Positions 6,369 through 8,728 of a stretch of 8,728 bases of DNA are shown in pieces. This DNA comes from Chloroflexota bacterium (GTDB taxonomy: Bacteria; Chloroflexota; Anaerolineae; Anaerolineales; UBA11657). The first letter of the stretch is position 1. Every line of letters starts with the position of its first letter. The DNA lies in assembly GCA_003670425.1 (NCBI GenBank), contig QWRL01000069.1:1-8728 (forward strand). Direction: 5' to 3'. Under the pieces are notes generated by a model. It worked only from the letters and a program-made list of their open reading frames with translations, did not search any database and was not told the origin of the DNA. The position numbers and the translations under genes were made by a program.

Positions 6369-7567
6369 TGCGCACCGTCACGGGCTGGGTGACCGGCGTG
6401 TTTGCGGGCCTTAGCCGCAATCTGCAGCTGGTGTCGCTGAGCTTGTTTTTTTGGGGATTTGGCGAGGGCTTGTTCTACGACTTTGTGCCGCTGCACCTGC
6501 GCGACATGGGTGCCGATGCAGTGCAGACCGGTTATGTCATCGCCCTCTCTTCCTTTGGCCTGGCAATCACCATGCTGCCGGCCGGCATTACCGCCGACCG
6601 CTACGGGCCGCATATTTCTCTGCTGATCAGCTGGCCGCTGGGCATTTTTGCCATGGCGATTATTGCCTTCACAAACACGCTGGCGTGGTTCACGCTGGGC
6701 TGGTTTCTATTTGGCTGCAGCGGCTTTGTAATTCCACCGCTCACACGCTACATCATGGACGGACGCGGCGAGCTGACTCCGCAGCGCGCATTGACGCTGG
6801 TGTTCTCTGCATTTTCCGCGGGCTTCATGATTTCCCCCACCATCGGCGGCTGGATGGCGCAAACCTTCGGCTTGCGCAGCGCGTTTTATTTGGGGCTGGT
6901 GCTGGTGGTGGCGTCCACAGTGGTGATTGTCTTTACGCGGCCACTGCCGCACACACCGACAGAAATAAACCGCGGCTACCTGAGCTTGATGCACAACCGG
7001 CGCTTCATGGGCTTTATGCTGCTCGTGTTCTTTGGAATGTTCTCGCTGCAGCTGGGGGTGCCGCTTGCTTCGCGATACTTGCAAGAGACTTGGCAGGTGA
7101 GCCTGGCACATATCGGCATACTTGGGTCCGTGCTTGCCTTTGGTGAATTCGCGCTTGGGTTTGCGCTGGGCGGACTGCCACCCCGGCGCGTGTTTGCAGT
7201 GCTGCAGGCCGCCGGCATTGTGTATGCGCTGGTGCTGCTGAACACGGGCAGCCTTCCGCTGCTCGCAATTGCGTTCTTCCTGCGGGCCGGCGTGGGCATT
7301 TCACGCCGTTTTGTGGATGCAATCTCGATGCGCGTGGTGGCGGTGCAGCAGCATGGGCTGGCTTTCGGGCTGAGCGCCACAGTTACCTTTGCAGCCGGCA
7401 TGCTGGCGCCGGCAGCTGCGGGCTGGCTGTATGCCATTAACCCCGGCTGGCCGCTGCGCGCCAGCATTCTATTGCTGCCAGTGGCAGCGGTGCTCACCTA
7501 CTTGCTTGCACCGCGCCCGGTGGATGGGCTCCCCGCGCCGGCACCCCATCCAAGATTAATCGGCTAA
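6365..7567 (+). CDS. Major facilitator superfamily permease, 12 helices
   Basis: A 400-residue inner-membrane secondary transporter with about twelve hydrophobic segments in two halves, separated by a polar loop near residues 192-212 (RPLPHTPTEINRG...). The helix 2-3 loop carries the MFS motif A form GITADRYGPH (74-83). Helix 5 has a SPTIGGWMAQTFGLRSAFYLG stretch resembling motif C, which is more common in drug/H+ antiporters, so export is somewhat favoured over uptake. The C-terminus is a short proline-rich cytoplasmic tail (APRPVDGLPAPAPHP). The start ATG shares ATGA with the stop of the esterase gene; a second ATG follows directly. The gene is the last of the plus-strand cluster and ends 13 bases from the convergent rsmG. 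The substrate is unknown and could be a product or substrate of the two coupled hydrolases. Confidence 0.88.
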   Translation: MMRTVTGWVTGVFAGLSRNLQLVSLSLFFWGFGEGLFYDFVPLHLRDMGADAVQTGYVIALSSFGLAITMLPAGITADRYGPHISLLISWPLGIFAMAIIAFTNTLAWFTLGWFLFGCSGFVIPPLTRYIMDGRGELTPQRALTLVFSAFSAGFMISPTIGGWMAQTFGLRSAFYLGLVLVVASTVVIVFTRPLPHTPTEINRGYLSLMHNRRFMGFMLLVFFGMFSLQLGVPLASRYLQETWQVSLAHIGILGSVLAFGEFALGFALGGLPPRRVFAVLQAAGIVYALVLLNTGSLPLLAIAFFLRAGVGISRRFVDAISMRVVAVQQHGLAFGLSATVTFAAGMLAPAAAGWLYAINPGWPLRASILLLPVAAVLTYLLAPRPVDGLPAPAPHPRLIG

Positions 7568-7580
7568 GCGCCCGGGCCAG

Positions 7581-8303
7581 CTACAACGGCCGCTTGGCGG
7601 GCAGGCCGGCCCGGCGCGGATATTTGGCAGGCGCTGCGGCCTGCTTTGCCACCAACACCAGAAAGCGCGGCTCCACCACACCCGGCAGCTCCACCGGCAG
7701 CAACTGCGCCAGACGCCCGCCCAACACGGCCAGCGCTGCGCCAGCTTGCTGGGCTTCGGCCGCTGCAGTGCTGCCCTTTTGCGCCAGGCAAAATCCGCCA
7801 ATGCGCACCAGCGGCAGCAGGTATTCCAGCAGCGCGGGCAGCGGTGCAACAGCACGCGCAATTGCCCAGTCGTAGCGCTCACGGTGCGCCGCTGTACGCC
7901 CGATTTCTTCCGCCCGCGCATGCAGCACAGTGACGCCTTTTAGCTGCAGCAGCTGCACCACATGCTCAATGAACTCACACTTTTTGCGCGTGGCCTCCAC
8001 CATTGTCATGTGCAGCGCCGGAAAAACAATCTTAAGCGGCAGGCCCGGAAAGCCGGCACCGCTGCCCACATCCACTACCTTCAGGTTCGGCAGCGCAGCG
8101 CCGGCAGCCCGCAAAGCCAGCACGCAGCACAGCGAGTCCAAAAAATGCTTGATGCGGATGCCCGCCGGATCAATGATGGTGGTGAGGTTGCGCTGCTGAT
8201 TCCAGCTGGTGAGCTCAATCGCAAGCTGCTCGAACGCGTTCATCTGCCCGCCGTCAAGTTCAAGGCCCAGCAGTGCATGCGCTTCAGCTGCGAGCGCTTT
8301 CAT
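7581..8303 (-). CDS. rsmG: 16S rRNA (guanine(527)-N(7))-methyltransferase RsmG
   Basis: RsmG (GidB) uses S-adenosylmethionine to methylate N7 of G527 in the 530 loop of 16S rRNA, acting in the cytoplasm; loss of the enzyme gives low-level streptomycin resistance in several bacteria. The 240-residue product shows an N-terminal helical part with WNQQRNLT (34-41) and KHFLDSL (52-58). The SAM-binding loop VVDVGSGAGFPGLPLKI (76-92) follows, then VEATRKKCEFI (102-112), the conserved AIARAVAPL (148-156) and a C-terminal YPRRAGLPAKRPL. Length matches Gram-positive and Chloroflexota-type RsmG rather than the shorter E. coli protein. I chose ATG at 8303, not a longer upstream start, because it overlaps the stop of the preceding transporter gene by ATGA and gives the family-typical N-terminus. 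There is no Shine-Dalgarno of its own, so translation is probably coupled. It is not next to mnmG or parAB here. Confidence 0.96.
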   Translation of the reverse strand: MKALAAEAHALLGLELDGGQMNAFEQLAIELTSWNQQRNLTTIIDPAGIRIKHFLDSLCCVLALRAAGAALPNLKVVDVGSGAGFPGLPLKIVFPALHMTMVEATRKKCEFIEHVVQLLQLKGVTVLHARAEEIGRTAAHRERYDWAIARAVAPLPALLEYLLPLVRIGGFCLAQKGSTAAAEAQQAGAALAVLGGRLAQLLPVELPGVVEPRFLVLVAKQAAAPAKYPRRAGLPAKRPL

Positions 8304-8728
8304 TCGGCAGTGCCCGGCGCCGTACGCCGCTGCAAGGCGGCCGCAATTGGCAGGGCCAGTGCGCACACCAGCGCTGCAATCAGCGCCATCTCATCAATCA
8401 CCTGCGTTGTGGAATTCACCAGCACCTGCACCTGCGCGGCAAAGTCCGCCAACTGCATGCCGGCAGTGCCGGCCAGCAGCAGCGCATGCGAGCGCTCCAG
8501 CCCGTACGTCGTCATGGCCGAGACGCTCACGCTCATGCCAATCAAGCGCATAATGATTACCAGCGCCGCGGCCGAGCCGCGCTCGCCCTCGGGCACGGCG
8601 TCAACAACGGTTGTGGTGATGGGCGCGAGCGTGAGCCCCAGCCCGCTGCCGGCAAGCAGCAGGCTGCCCGCCACAAAGGCAGCGCCCTGCTGCAATTGGG
8701 CCTGGCCCCGCAGGCCCCGCAGCCACTG
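8300..8728 (-). CDS. C-terminal part of a DHA2-like MFS transporter (5' end outside window)
   Basis: The frame is open to the right edge: 142 residues are visible, starting QWLRGLRG at the edge, and the true start is beyond it. The visible part holds about three to four hydrophobic helices. GSGLGLTLAPITTTVVDAVPEGERG followed by SAAALVIIMRLIGMSVSVSAMTTYG resembles the helix 11-12 region of EmrB/QacA-type (DHA2) proton-coupled drug exporters. A periplasmic-type loop and a final helix (LIAALVCALALPIAAAL) then lead to a short basic tail. Substrates are unknown. Its TGA stop overlaps the rsmG ATG, so the two genes form an operon with coupled translation. Confidence 0.8.
   Translation of the reverse strand, partial: QWLRGLRGQAQLQQGAAFVAGSLLLAGSGLGLTLAPITTTVVDAVPEGERGSAAALVIIMRLIGMSVSVSAMTTYGLERSHALLLAGTAGMQLADFAAQVQVLVNSTTQVIDEMALIAALVCALALPIAAALQRRTAPGTAE

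Noticed and set aside
1..8728. CRISPR array, tRNA, rRNA, intact insertion sequence or toxin-antitoxin pair
   Set aside because: I looked for regularly spaced repeats, cloverleaf-like segments, transposase motifs and small paired genes and saw none.

Overview
The window is a gene-dense, mostly high-GC stretch of a bacterial chromosome. It encodes seven recognisable proteins, one of them cut by the right edge, plus a possible 16-codon gene tail at the left edge. Codon use is strongly GC-rich (many GCG, CTG, CGC), gene gaps are short and several genes overlap by 4 bases. The RsmG C-terminus (YPRRAGLPAKRPL type) and general style would fit a Chloroflexota-like or similar free-living heterotroph. 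That is only an impression: there is no 16S gene or other decisive marker.

Layout. Bases 1-144 are AT-rich (57 of 144 bases are G or C by my count). They hold the possible tail of a gene entering from the left and no other gene. On the minus strand follow a DMT/EamA-family permease (145-1095) and, upstream of it, a YtcJ-type metal-dependent amidohydrolase (1322-2917). The 226-base gap between these two is unusually rich in small dyads and hairpins. A 105-base divergent region (2918-3022) separates the amidohydrolase from a plus-strand run of four genes. These are a membrane-anchored PAF-acetylhydrolase-like alpha/beta hydrolase (3023-4420), an M24 Xaa-Pro-peptidase-type metallopeptidase (4477-5586), an Est30-like carboxylesterase (5583-6368) and a 12-helix MFS permease (6365-7567). 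The last three overlap by GTGA and ATGA and look translationally coupled. Converging on them from the right is a minus-strand pair: the C-terminal part of a DHA2-like MFS transporter (8300-8728, cut by the window) overlapping by ATGA with rsmG (7581-8303), the 16S rRNA m7G527 methyltransferase.

How they may work together. Four hydrolases of different chemistry (amide/imide, lipid ester, prolyl peptide, short acyl ester) sit beside two or three transporters, which suggests scavenging or detoxification of small organic molecules. Only the peptidase-esterase-MFS trio has structural evidence for joint expression, and its substrates cannot be read from sequence. RsmG is housekeeping. I do not see a defence system, CRISPR array, intact insertion sequence, prophage, tRNA or rRNA. 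The best leads are the hairpin-rich gap, the composition step at the left edge, the altered nucleophile elbow of the esterase, and the coupling of an rRNA methyltransferase to a drug-exporter-like gene.
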